Source: Acephala macrosclerotiorum (lineage: Eukaryota; Ascomycota; Leotiomycetes; Helotiales; Mollisiaceae). From it: 64,000 nt of DNA. The position numbers and the translations under genes were made by a program. The notes beneath the pieces are model-generated. The model worked only from the letters and a program-made list of their open reading frames with translations. It was not told where the DNA came from and ran no database searches. Position 1 is the first letter of the stretch. Each line of letters begins with the position of its first letter. The DNA lies in contig MU119410.1 in NCBI GenBank assembly GCA_014904845.1, positions 34,233 through 98,232 of the forward strand. Reading direction: 5' to 3'. This document shows, one piece after another, positions 50,190 to 63,926 of the stretch.

Positions 50190-51840
50190 TCAAATACTAA
50201 AAAACGATTTCGTAAATATTTTTTGTGTGATTTTAAAAATGTTATTTGTATTGTAATTTTATTCGATAAACTTTGTATTAAAATCGATTTTTTTTTTTAA
50301 TATAAATTAAATGTTTTTACTTAAAGTATTTTATTAAGTCTTTCGAATTAATAAATTTGTAAGTACGTTTTTCGAACGATAAACTTTGTTTTTTTAAGTA
50401 GAAAAAACAAATAATAGTTTTTTTCTTAGTAAATACTAATAATATAGTATTATTTAACGTTTGTTTTTCGATTTAAACGATTATTAATTGAAAATTGATT
50501 TTTTTTAACGGTATTGAATTCGTTTGTTGCATCGACGACTTTTTACGTAGTATAGTAATAGTTTTTTCTTCTTAGAAGTAATAGTAAATAGCGATTGTAT
50601 TAATAATCGTATTGCGACAACGAAACTCTTTTTTAATAATCGTACTCGAAAGTATTATTATTGTCTCGATTAAGCGCTTTTAAAGCGAAAGCATTTTATT
50701 GTTTTGATCTAAAGTAATTTTCACGTTTTAATTGAATTTAAACTCAGAAAACTATTACTCGATTTCGTCGATCGAGTATTTCAAATCTTAGCGCTTTTGA
50801 ACGTACTTGAAAAGCGCAGTTTTTAATCGCTGTTTGATATTGAAAATTGCTTGATCAATAATTCGATATTCTAACTACTGTATCGCCGTACTTTAAAAGT
50901 AACGTTTTTACTTTTTTCGCTTCGTAATAAAGCGGCAAACGACGGGATTTTGATTAATAAATAAAGATTTTTCAAGCGTAAATTTTTGCGATCAATTAAA
51001 ATCGATTTAATGAATTATTCGATAAATTGCTCGTATTAAATCGCATTAAAATTTATAATCGAAAACGATAACTCGCGTATTAATAGTAATTATTCGACAA
51101 AAATAATACTTAATAAAAATATTAATCTTAGCGTATTGCATTATCATATTCTAAAGCGCGTCGTTTACGTTATTTGTCAGTTTACAATTAGTATATCGCA
51201 CAATAAATAGAGACGAAATTGCGAGAAAAGAATTATATAATACGTATCGCTTTAATTGAAAACGTTATTTGCATCGTATTGAAAATAGTACGAACGCGTA
51301 ATTTGCGAGAATTTAATAAGTACATCGAGTCGCTTTATTTATTTTAAGAGAATCGTATACGATAATAATTAATCGAACGAGATTTTTCAATTGTAAAGCG
51401 TTTTAATAAATTTACAAAAAACGAGAATATTAATTATTTTCGATTTAAAATATAAAAACAATTACTTATAATCAAACGAAATATTCAATTTATTAATTTT
51501 TTTAATCGATATAAAACTCGAAATCAAAAACGTATTATTAGTAAAAATAAAACTTAAAAAAACGACGTACAAATTGAATATTAAAAACAAATCAAAAATA
51601 ATTTCGAGAAATATAAACGTATTTTTAGTTTTTATATAAATCGCATATTTCGATTAAAATAAACGAAGAAAAAAAATAACGAAAAAACGAAATAAAATTC
51701 AAAATTAAATTTACGCTTTTTTTATATTAAAATACTTTTTTATAAACTCGCACGTAAACTCGATCAAAATCCGATAAAATTTACTATTAAAATCTTACAA
51801 TAAATTTATCGCGATATTATTATAGTAAAATTTTAAAAAT
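50190..51840 (-). pseudogene. Relic of DUF3435 tyrosine recombinase (Starship captain family)
   Basis: One minus-strand phase runs from about 51840 to 50190 (about 550 codons). Its stops are TAA, TAG or TGA, mostly where Gln, Arg or Trp would stand. In order: VRY then NCKLTNN (51201-51172), for the family's LRYGAGKALN-type stretch; NDAL*NMIMQYA (51165-51130), for VSDALRNLIMxHA, with His now Tyr; FIKYYFCR (51117-51094), keeping the tyrosines; LIRAIYRIIH*IDFN (about 51039-50995); SIDEIE (50772-50755); RLIET (50676-50662) and KEFRCRNTIINTIAIYYYF; and ICFFY (50412-50398), for the C-terminal ICFLC zinc-finger start, with the second Cys lost. DUF3435 proteins move Starship elements, and Crypton-type recombinases are related. 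The sequence lies 2 kb upstream, on the same strand, of the intact HET gene. It cannot encode an active enzyme. Family call rests on motif memory. Confidence 0.8.
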
Positions 51841-54800
51841 ACTAAAAATCGATTACGAAGAATATAATTAATTAATAAAAAAAACTAATTTGAATTTACT
51901 ATCGATTATATATATATTTTTATTTTATTGTAATCAAATTAATTTGTAAAACGCTTATAAGATTCTCGATATATATAGCGATATTATCGCGTTTTTTCGT
52001 TAATAAATAATATTTTTTTATCAATTTTTTAAAAATTTATAATAAATATTTTATTAGTTTTTATTTATAATAATTCGATTTAAATTAAATAAACAAATAA
52101 AAAATACTATTTATTCGATATATATAACGATTTATTTTCTTTTTAATTTTTTTTTCAATTGTTTATTCGTATACGAATCGAAAAACTTTTTAGTATATTT
52201 CGAGTATATTAATCGATTGAATATTTGTAAATTTTTTTTTATTTTTTTTTTAATATTGATTTAATATTTATTTGAAAAAAGTTTTAAAAATACAATGAAA
52301 AATAATTTGTATTATTTAAATAAAAATTTTTTATATATATTTATAATATTTGTAAAAAGTATTAAATTAATAGTTTAATAATAGAAAATAATACGTAAAA
52401 AGAAAATAAAATATTTATCGATAGAAATTTTTTTTGATTATATTTAAAAAAAAAAAATTATTATTATTATAATTTTTATTTTTATTCTCGAATTCATTAG
52501 AATTATTTTTTTAATTGAAATAATATTTTAACGATTAAATATTCTTTTTTTTAGTAAGTTATTTCAAATTTGATAAATTTGTTTTATCGTTTCTATTTAT
52601 ATCGATATTAACGTTAATCGATTTAATTTTAATATCGATTTTTTTTTGTTTATTTCTTGTATTAAAACAGTTTTCGATGTTTGATTTATTACTATTGGAA
52701 GAAATAGAGTTTAATATTGATTATTAGCGACAACGTATATCGATTGAATCAATCGAAAAAAACAATAACGAGAGCAATTAAAAATAAAAAAATAAAATAA
52801 AAAATATAAAAAAAGAATTTATTGTTTAAATAATAGCGATTAATAGAAAAGTAAAAAAAAAGTAAAACGAGAAATAGTAATAATTGAGTATAAGAGATTT
52901 GAAAGAAAAAAAAAAAAAATAAATAAATAAATAAATAAATAAAAATATAAATAAAATAATCGTTATTTTAAATTACTCAAAAAATAGTAAATAATCGTTT
53001 TTTGCTTTTTTCTTCTTAGAAAATGTTGAACGAGAATAAAATAAGAAAAAGTAGTTTTTTTGAATAATAATTTGATTTATTCGCTTTTTTTAGTATTTTT
53101 GTAGTAAGAGTTTTTATTGTCGTATCGCTTTGACTATGAGATACGCGAGCGCTAGAATAGCGCGAGATTTTGATAAATTAACTACGGAAAACAACGATTA
53201 AATTTATTGAAAACAATAATCAATTTATCGTTTAATCGTTAAAAAAAGTATAATTGTAATAAAAATAAACGATGTAAATAATAATTACGATAGATTGAAT
53301 AACGAAAAAAAATTTGATTAATTGTTTAATAAAATTCGTAAATATTTAATTATTTTTTGCATTTTTTATTAATAAATAATAAGAAATTGAAATTGTCGAC
53401 GATAAAATTCACGAAATATTATAAGAATTCTATATTATAAATCTTAAAAACGATATAGAAAATACTAATAATAAATTCGACGATAATAATAATAATACAA
53501 TTTTTTTTAATAAATTAACGATTTTTTTTTAAAATATTAAAAATAATATCGAAATATTTTATAATTTTAATATATAATTATTTTTTTTGTTTTTAGTATT
53601 ATTTGAAATAAAATTTATTTATTTTTTTATGTTTAAAAAATTTTTTTATTATAATTTTTAATTTTCAATTTATAATATAAAAAATTTAAAATTACTCGAA
53701 TAAATTATAAATAATTAAAAAAAATATAATATATAATATATAATAATCGTAAATTAAACGAAAAAAAAAATTCAATTATATATTTTATTAATATAATTAA
53801 ATACTTTAAAAAAAGTAATATAAAATTATTTATTAATATTAAAATTTATATGAAAATTTATTATTATTATTTTAAAAAAATAAATTACAATATTGAAAAA
53901 AAAAAAAAAAATTTGAATAATAATTATTAAATGTATATAATATTATTAGTACGAATTATCTCATTTAATAATTACTATTTTAAATATTAATATATTTACA
54001 AATAAAATATTTTAATTTTATTTATATTATCGATTTTTTAAACGAATTTTAATATTTGCGTACGTAAAATGATTTTGCGATAATAACGTTTAAAAAATTC
54101 GTTTGTAATGTAAAAAGTAATATTATTTTATTAGAAAATATTATACGTTTTACGAATTCTATAAAAAATTTTATTAAAAAACGTATTATTTTTGTAAATA
54201 GAAATTTTAAAATACAAAAACGAGTAATAATAAAAAATAAAATTATTTTTTTATTTTAATTAATTTTATTATTTAATAATATATAATAATATAAAAATAA
54301 AGTATATAATAATAATAAAAAGTTATTATTTGTAAATAATGTATTAGAAATTACTTTAAATTTTATTTTATATAAATTAAATATTCAAATAAAATTAAAA
54401 TTGTAAAAAAAATTATAATAATAATTTTTATAATTTGAAAAATCGTTTTTTCGTATATCAAATTTTTGATTTAAATATTATAATAATAAAAATTATTAAA
54501 TATACAATTTCAATTTATATTAATTTAAAAATACGATATTACGATTAAAATAATATAAAAGTTTTTATTAGTATTAAAAAAAACGATAATAAATTTTCGA
54601 GATTTATTTTTTTTATTTTTTTTATTAATAATATTAGTATTTATAGAAATATGTATTGAATTGTTAAAAGTTTTTATATAATACTAATTTTATTAAATTA
54701 TTTTGAAAAATGTAAATCGTTTAATTAATTTATATTTTTATTCGATTTTTATAAAAAATTTTTTGTAAAAATTGTTTAAAAATTGTTTTGAAATATAAAA

Positions 54801-55785
54801 TTATTTAATACAAATTTTATATTTATTATTAATTTAAGTAAAATATTTATAAAAAAATTTTTTATTGTTTTTATTAGTAATATATTATAAATTGTCGATA
54901 ATTTTAAATTTTTTTATTATAATATTATTTGTAAATATAAAGTTTATAAAATCAAAAAATTAAAATATAAAAATATTTATTATAATATTATTATTAATAA
55001 TTAATATTATTTTAATATAATTTTTATTCAATTAAAAAATTAGAATATTAATAATTTAAAAATTAAAATAAAAATTTTTAAAGTATAAAATATATAAAAA
55101 TTTTTTTTTTTAATTATTATAATTGTTTTAATATTTGATTTTATTTAAAAATGTAATTATAGTATTTTTTATTTTGAATAAAAAAATATTGATAGATTTA
55201 TTATAAATTTATTATTTAATAATATATTAATTAAAAAAAAAAATAATATTTTTACAAAAATTATATAAGAATTTTCGTTTTTATTGAATTAATTTAAAAT
55301 TTAATTTTTATTATATTTGTTTTTTTAGTTTTTTTTCGAAAATTGATCGAATATTTATTATTATTTTATTGATTTTTCGATATTATAATTAGATTTTATA
55401 GTATAAATTGCGATTTATAAATTGTTTTTTTAATATAATTGAAACGCTTTTAAATAAAGCGTTTATTCAAATATTTAAAAAGTTTATATATATATTTTTT
55501 ATTATAAATTAATGTAAAAAATTAATATTAATCGTCGATAATATATATTAGCAATTTATTAATTTTCGTCGATTATATTTTATGTTTTTCAAAGTAATCG
55601 AGTACTCGAAAAAAAAAAAAAGAATTTAATATTAGTAATAATAATAATAAAAATATAAAAAAAAACTTTTTTTAGTATATTAAATATCGAGAAATATATC
55701 GACGACGATAATATTGACGATTAAAAATCAAGTGATTTTGTCGATAATATTGGCGAAAACGATATTGTATTGTAATTTTTTTAAT
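51841..55785. other. RIP-mutated DNA upstream of the recombinase relic
   Basis: Strongly G-biased plus strand and A-rich. Around 53120-53165 a milder patch keeps GCGCT-AGAAT-AGCGC, a short inverted repeat. If a Starship is present, its captain-side end and any target duplication should be sought here. No gene was recognised. Confidence 0.45.
52913..52944 (+). repeat. (TAAA)n microsatellite
   Basis: About seven tandem AAAT units after a poly-A run (52907-52919). Simple-sequence tract only. Confidence 0.8.
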
Positions 55786-56400
55786 TTGACGATAATTAAA
55801 AGTAGACAAAAAACAATGTTAATAATTCGATGTTCGAAATTGATTATTATTAAGTGAACTCGAATAATGACGTCGATTCTAACAATAATAGTATCGATAG
55901 TAAGAATATTAGACTTATAATCAAGTGGAATAAACTTTACTACTTTTCAAATGTTCATATTAGTTTTTATTTATTCGATAATATCGTTGAATATAGTCAT
56001 ACATTGAATTGTAGTATATTGACCGACGAATTGACGTATACTAAGTAGAAAACTTGGATTAATATTATTTCTTTTTCAAATTTAATAGTGTATTTGTTTA
56101 CTAAGAATATAGTTTTATAGTTTTTGCGTCTCGGTTTCACTAGTAGTTAAATAGAGATTTTCTTAAGTTTTGTCGATTTATTCGTATTTATTCGTAAATA
56201 TTATTTTAAATTTATTGATAATTTTGTTTTTTTGTTAAAACGTGTAATCGAGAATAAAAATAAAATCGAAATAAAAAAAAATGAATAGTATACTATAGTA
56301 CGAATCGATGTAAAAAAATATATATTATTAAAATTTATTCAAGTTTTTTTTTACGTATAAAAATAATTAAATTTATCAATTCTATTAAATATATTAATAT
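55786..56400 (+). pseudogene. Coding remnant, family unknown
   Basis: A plus-strand phase can be read across about 200 codons. It is open from 55854 to TAG at 56046 and continues beyond with few stops. The text starts Asn/Asp/Ser-rich (DVDSNNNSIDSKN) and then reads like a folded protein: IKWNKLYYFSNVHISFYLF, ILTDELTYTK and, after the stop, FLRLGFTSS (near 56125-56150). Usual codons such as GAC, GTC and ACC persist, so RIP was mild here. The GTG at 55854 is not a likely start. A transposase or repeat-element protein is possible, but no motif was recognised. Confidence 0.4.
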
Positions 56401-56805
56401 TTAATAGAATAGTTCGTAGAGTATTTGAATATTATTACAATATTCGAAATATATTGTAATTTATTTGATACGATAAAATCTCGTGATATAAATACATTAA
56501 TTTGAATTTTTCTATGATCGAAAAAAAGAGAACGTATTGTATAAAGAACTTTTATAGAACGAGTTCGAGACAAATAATAGATGAATTTTGTTATTTATTA
56601 CAATTAATTGTAATTATATTTCGACGAAAAAAATATGTATTTTTTGTAGTAGAGAAAGTAATTGAAACTTAGTATAATGATTTTATTTTAAATATATCGA
56701 TATATTGAACGATTAATATTTTAACAAATTTCGGTTTTTTTATGTTTAATAAGTATAGAAATTATTTGATAAAGATTTTTTTTAATAGTTTGTAAATAAA
56801 CGATA

Positions 56806-56880
56806 ATAAGAATAGTAATAGAAATAATGAGAGTAATAATAGTAGTAATAGTAATAATAGTAATAATAATAAAAGAAAAG
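56806..56880 (+). repeat. AGT/AAT trinucleotide-rich tract
   Basis: Imperfect (AATAGT)n and (AGTAAT)n run followed by an AAAAGAAAAG purine stretch. A simple-sequence repeat just 3' of the coding remnant. Confidence 0.7.
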
Positions 56881-57039
56881 AAAAAATTCGAAAGCGAGAG
56901 AAGTATTATATATTGTATAAATAGTCATTTGATTATATGTAAATAAAATAATCTCAAAATGTAATATAGAATAAAAACATTAATATATAAATGATATTAT
57001 ACTACTAAAATGAGAAATACGTCGAGATCGAACAATAAA

Positions 57040-57230
57040 ATTCAATATTAGTTTGAAATCGCTTTTGAAACTAAAACAAGTTTGAGTTTTATTACTATAA
57101 AACTAGTTCAAGTCTAAATACAATTAGAATCAAGTCTCAACTTTAAAACCATTTGAAACTAGTTTTAAGCGCATTTTAAACTTGATTCAAATTTAGTTTA
57201 AATTTGATTTAAAGCGAATTTAAATTTTAT
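57040..57230 (+). repeat. Short interspersed AACTAGTT/AACTTGATT repeats
   Basis: Related words recur here: GAAACTAAAACAAGTTTGAG, AAACTAGTTCAAGTC, GAATCAAGTCTCAAC, GAAACTAGTTTTAAGC and AAACTTGATTCAAATTTAG. Many are near-palindromic. It is a milder-mutated, C-containing patch. It may be a degenerate minisatellite; function unknown. Confidence 0.4.
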
Positions 57231-60200
57231 TATTTTAACGAATAAGTTTTTAAAATTCTAGAATTAAAATTTCGATAATAGAATTATTAAATTTTTTGAA
57301 ATCGTTATCACAGTTTCGATATTGTAAAATCTTACTATATGCGAATACTAAAATATTAAAAAAATTATTTTAAAAATAGTAAAATATTATTACATTTTAA
57401 AATTAAAATCGATTATTTAATTTTATTAATAAAAATTTAATATTTTTTTTTTTGAAATTATTGATTATAATTTTTTTTTTTTTTTTTTTTTGAATTATAA
57501 TATAATAATATTAAATTTATTATTAATTGTATTTTTATTTTGAATTTACAATTTATTTTATTTATTTAAATATTTTTAAAATATATTATTGTTTTTTTTT
57601 TTAAATTATAATTAGTTTTATAAGTATATTATTAATAATTTTTTGATAGAAATAATATTTATTAATAAAAGTATTATCGATTTTTTGATATTAATTGATT
57701 TAATTAAATTTGTTAAAATTTAATACGATAATAAAAATAGAAAAAATAAAAAAATTTAAATTTGTAATTATTATATAATATTATTTGATTAATTTTCGTC
57801 GTATAAAGAATTATAAATATTTGTACAAATTTTAATAGTAATTTTAATATATTTTCAATAGAATTCGTATATTTTAAAATTGTTTTTATCGAAAAATAAA
57901 ATTTTTATTTGTAATTCAAATAATAATAAAAACGAAAAAAATTATAAAAAAATTTCGTTTGAATTATTTATAAAAAAGTTTTTAAAATTAAATAAAAAAT
58001 TAAATATAAAGTAATTGAAATTAAAATCGCGATTCGAAATAGAATTAAAAAAAAATCGAAGTATTAATTAGAATTTGTATATAATAATAAAATAAATTTA
58101 TTTTGAAAAATAGAAAAATATTATCGATAAAATAAATAATTTTTCGAGTTTTAATATTTTTTGAAAAAACGAATAAAATATTTATAAAAAACGTTCACTT
58201 TAAAATAGTTTTAAATTTTTGAGACGTTAATTTATTTATTAAAATTTATTTTATATTTAATAATGTGAAATTTGAAAAAATTAGTAAAATATAAAATTTA
58301 ATAATCGAATATTTAAAAAATATAATTATTATTCGATTAAAGTTTGATAATATTAAGTTTTTAAATTCAATATATCGCGATAATATTTAAATAAAATATT
58401 AAAACGTGCGATTTAAAAAATTCGATATTCGATTATTAGTTTTAATAAAAAATCGACAATTAAAAATCGTTTAAAATACTTCAAATAATCTTTTGAAACG
58501 TAAAAAAAATTTGTATTTTTATTTTTTATTTCGAGTATTATTTAAAGTAAAAAACGATTCTTTTTTCGAATTAAAAATCGAGTATTTCAATTTATATTTT
58601 TATTTGAATTATTTTTAAATCGAGAATTTTAAAAAATTTATTCTTTAAAAAATAATTAAAACTAAAAATATAATTCGTTAATTTTTTTTCTCATTTTTAA
58701 GTATTTTAAATTAAAATTAAAATTTGAATTACGTTTTGATTTATTAGATTTTTTATAGTTTTAAAAAGAAATTCTTAAAATTTTTTTAAAAAAATCAAAA
58801 ATCGAATTACAAAATTTAATATTTTCAATTTTAGTTTAAATATTTAATCTCGAAAAAATTAATAATTAGTCGTAAAATTCGTTTAATAAAAAGTATTAAA
58901 TGAGATTTATTTCTATAAAATTCTTCGAGTTTATAATTTATTAAACTATTATTTTATATAAAAAAAAAAAATATAAATTTAAAAAAAATTTATTATTCTA
59001 TCGAATTCTCTTGAAAAAAAAACTTTTTATATATATACGTTTAAGTAGACTAATTAGTCTTGTACGTAATTTATCGTATAATTATTTTCGATATATAAAA
59101 CGTTGAATTTTTTTTTTAAACGTATATTTAAATGTATATATTGTAAAGTTTTTATATGTATATATAAATTAAATATTTATATTTACTATTTATTTAAAAA
59201 TTAATTAATCGATAAAATTATTAAAACGATAATAATTTTGTTTTAAAGTAAATATATAATTTTTGTTGTTAATATTTTTATTTATAATAATTTAATTTAA
59301 TTTTATTTTATTTTTATTAATAAATTAAAATCAATATTTATATAATTTTATAATTTTATTTTTTTGTAGATATTTATTAATTTTATAGTGATTATATAAT
59401 TATATTCGATTTAAAAAAATAATAAATTGATTTAAAGAATTTGTAATTTAAACGAATAAAAAAAAACAAAAATTGCATTTATTAATCGAATGATTTGAAT
59501 CGAAATATTAAATAAATATTATATCGATTTAAAATTTAATAAATTTTTTTTTTTAAATTTCAATTTAAATATTTATTTTTAAAATTTAATTTTTATCGAA
59601 TCAAATAATACAATAAATATAATTTGTTTTTCAAGTTTATTATTCGTATTAATATTAAAAAATTTAGATTTTTATTAATAGTTTAAAAATTGTATTGAAA
59701 AAAATTGCAAAATAAAATTATAATTAAATAATAATAATATAAAAATTGATTTGTACGTTTTTTTAAATAATATATTATCGATTTTTTTTATTAATAGTAA
59801 TTTTTTAATTAATATAATTGAATATATAACGATAAAAGTTTTTTTTATTAATAATTAATATAGTTTTAAATAAAAAAATTATTGATTGAATTTTATAGTA
59901 TTAAATTTAAATTTTTAAATAATAAATTTTTTTTAAAACGATTAAATTCTAATAATTAAAATATTAATACGAATAATATTTTTTAAAAAATTATTATTAT
60001 TGTTTTATATAATTTTTTATAATTACAATAAAATAATAATCGAAATATTTTATTATTTTTTATTATTAAATTATATTATAAATTATATATTGAAAATGTA
60101 AATATTTAATAAAACGATTATTTTTTAATTTTAAAAAATATTTAATTTAATTAATAAAATTGATAAATTTAAATTGATTATTATATTAGTTTATAATATT

Positions 60201-63200
60201 GATAAAAAAATTAAAAAATAAAACGCGAAAAGTTTATAATCGCAATAAAATTCGTTTAAAAAAATTAAATATAAAAAAAATATTTAAATATAAAAAATGC
60301 GATAATTATTAGTTTAATTAATTCGATGTTTTTTTAATAATAATAAAAATTATATTTCATTTAATTTAAGTAAATATATTATTAAAAAGAGAAAATAAAA
60401 TCGAAAAAAGTAATTTTGTATTATTATAATTTTTATCGATTTTAATTTTTCGATTTTAAGATTTATTTATTTGTTTATTGTTTTTAAAAAATAAATTTTT
60501 AATAAATAATATTTTTTTATTTTGATTATTATTAAATTTTGATTTTCTATTAATTAATATTAGTATAAAAATTAGTTTTTTTTTTTGAAATAAGAAATAT
60601 AAAAAACGAATTAAAAATATTTTTATTAATAAAAAATTATAATAAATTTTTTTAAGAAATAATAATATTTCGATAATTTGAATAAATATATTTTAAAGTT
60701 TTTAAAATTGTTTAAATTATATTTTAATAAACATAATTTTTTTTTTTAAAATTTGTATTTGTTTCAATAAATTTAAATAGAACGACATTAATATTTAATA
60801 AGAAAAAAAAAAGTTTTATAGAATATAATATTATTTTAAAAAAAAACTACGATATATTTAATATATTTGTATTAATAATTTTATTATTAATATATAAAAA
60901 TTTAAAAACGTTTAAAACTATAAAAAAAAATTATATTAATTAAATATTACAATTTTTAAAAAATTTTATTAAAATTTATATTATTTTTAATATATTTCTT
61001 TTTTTATTATTAAAAAAATAATATTAATAATAAATTTTATTCGATTTTAATTTTAAAAATGTATTAAAAAAATTTTTTATAATAAATATATATTTATATT
61101 TCGATAGTATTTAATTTATCGCGAAAAGTTTTAATAATTGTTTATTATTTTAATAAGTATAATAAAATTGTATATTAATAATCTCGTTTTTGTTATAAAA
61201 GTTATTTCAATATAAAAATATCGAGTGTTTAAAAAAGCATTTTAATAAAGTCGTAATTTGTAAATATTGGAATTGGTAAAAAATTATTATTTTTGATTTT
61301 ATTGTATTGATTAGTATAATAATAGCGTGTACGTTATTAAGTTTGTCGAGTTTCAATAGTAGATTTAATAGTTATAGTTTTTTTGAGAATTAATTTAAAC
61401 GAGTTAATAAAAACGTTAATAGTAGTAGTTTGCTTTTTTCGTCGTTATTTTTTAGATGTTGATTGTAAAAAGTCGACGATAAAACGTTAAATATTCGTAG
61501 AAAGATCGCTAATAAAATTTTGATATAAAAGATTTTCAATAGTAATAATTTCGATTTTCGGTTTTTTTTTAAAGTATATTATTCGATTTTTATATTAATA
61601 GATCAAGTATTTAAATATTTATATACTATTATTATTACGTTTAAAATAGTAATTATTTTAAAACTTTTTATAATAGTATTTACTACAATATATTATCGAG
61701 TACGTAATATTAATAAAATATTATTTTGTTTGATATTTTAAATATATTGTATTATTTATTAATTTAAAACTAATTCGTAAGAATTCGTAAGAATTATTTG
61801 ATCGAAATTGCGTATATTTCAAATAAAAAATTTGATTAAATTGCGTTATAATAAAAAACGATAATTCGAATAACGAATATTTTTATTTAAAAATACGAAA
61901 TAAAAATAAAAACGTAAAAATTTAAAAATAATAAAACAATTATAAATAATATATAAAATAAAAATATAAATTTTAAAACGAATAAACAAATATAATATAG
62001 TATTTATAAATTATTATAATAAATATTACGTTTTATATTTTTAAGCGTTAAATTTATAAAAATTTTTAAAATCGATAATTAGATTTGTAGATTATATATA
62101 ATAATCCACGTTTTAATCGCGTAAATTTAATCGTATTAAAAATTTATTAATAGAGTAAAATTGAAATCGAAATAGATTTCAAGAGATTAAATAGTTTTCA
62201 AAGTTTTAACGTCGTATTATTTAATTTTGAAAAATAAACTTTAATTAAAATATTAAATTTCTAGAAAATTTAAATAGAAATAAAAGTATTTATATTCGAA
62301 GTATAATATATAAAAATTATTACTTTTTTGAATTAAAAGATTATTAATATATAACTTTAAATAAAAAACGCGAAAATAAAATAAAATTATATGTTTTTTA
62401 AATTTCGTTATAATTATTCGATCGTTTTATTGTATTATTTTGTTTTTTTATTTCGAAATTTTATTAATTTATATTTACAATAGTATTTATATTACTATTT
62501 CTCGTTATATATTTTTTTTATTATATTTTTAAATTCTTTTTTAGTATTATTATAATTTCAAATATTATTATTTGAAAATTAAATAAATAATACGATTATT
62601 TGATATAAATACAAATTTCAAATAAATCGAGTTTTATATTGTAAAATCGCTATAAAAAGTATTTTAATTAATAAATAATAATAAATTTATTTTTCGATTT
62701 TTTCGATTGAAATAATATATTTTATTGTTTTTTATAAAGTAAATAATTTTAAATATAAACACGAAAATAGTAATTTAATAATAATAAATTTTTACGATTT
62801 ATATCGCGAATAAATAATTAAAACGAGTAAAACAATTTTAAATTATATTATATTTAAAGAATTATATTATATTAATATCGTTGATATCGTATAGTGAACT
62901 AAATAAAAAAAATTTATATTGTATTAATTAAATCGATTTTCTTGAAAAACGCGATTAATACAAATTTGAAATTATATAATAAAAAATTATATTTTAAAAT
63001 TATTTATTTTCAATCGAATTAATAAAACTTTTATCGTCTTTCGAAAACTTTATATTATTTACGTTTTTTTTTATATAAATACTTATATTACAATACTTTA
63101 AAATTTCTTATTATATACTGTTATTAATAAATTTGAAAACAATTTTTAATTAAATATCGTCGTTTTTAAATAAAATCGAATTTAAAAATATAAAAAACTA

Positions 63201-63924
63201 TATAATTTAAAATAATACAAATTTATTTTTATTAAATATATTATCGATTATTTAATAAAAATTGAATTTTTTACGAAATACTATATATTAGCAATTAATT
63301 GCATATAGAGATTTCAACGATTTTATAAAAACGTATAATGTAAAATTTATACAAAATTTAAATATTTGTTTTTTTAAAATCGAGAAATAAAGTCGTTTAA
63401 TAAAATTAATAAAAAAAACGAGAATTTTATTTTATTAACGATTTTAGAATTTAATATAATTTTTAATTCAAATATAAATATTATATTTAATAATATTATA
63501 ATAAAAATAAAAAGAAAAAAATTAAATCGATTTTAAATATTAATATTATAATATTAAATAAATATATTTAAATAATAATAAATATAATTTATAAAAAAAA
63601 ATTAAATACAAATAATAAAAAAAATTTATTTACAAGAAATAAAAATTGAAATAATTAAAAAAATTTAATAAAAAAATTGTATACAATAAACAAAAAAAAT
63701 ATATATATATTAATAGTTTGTAATATATATTTTTTATTTATCGATTTTTATTGTAAGACTAATAAAACATAATACGCTAAAAAAATAATTAATTCGAAAC
63801 GTAAATATAAATAATATTTTAATATTAAAATCAAATTAATTAATTTTGAAAATTAGAATATATAAAAATATTTATTTGGATTTTAAATTATAATAATAAA
63901 ATATAATTTGATTAATAGTGAAAT

Positions 63925-63926
<2 letters not shown>
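57231..63926. other. Heavily RIP-mutated DNA to the window end
   Basis: Mostly G-biased, extremely AT-rich, with long T and A runs (an 18-T run near 57475). A patch at 61.25-61.6 kb keeps more CG-containing and TTTGTCG-like words and could be old coding DNA, but no frame was convincing. Confidence 0.5.

Noticed and set aside
53120..53165. Short inverted repeat as a Starship end
   Set aside because: The stem is only five bases and no matching copy or target duplication was found; kept only as a place to search.
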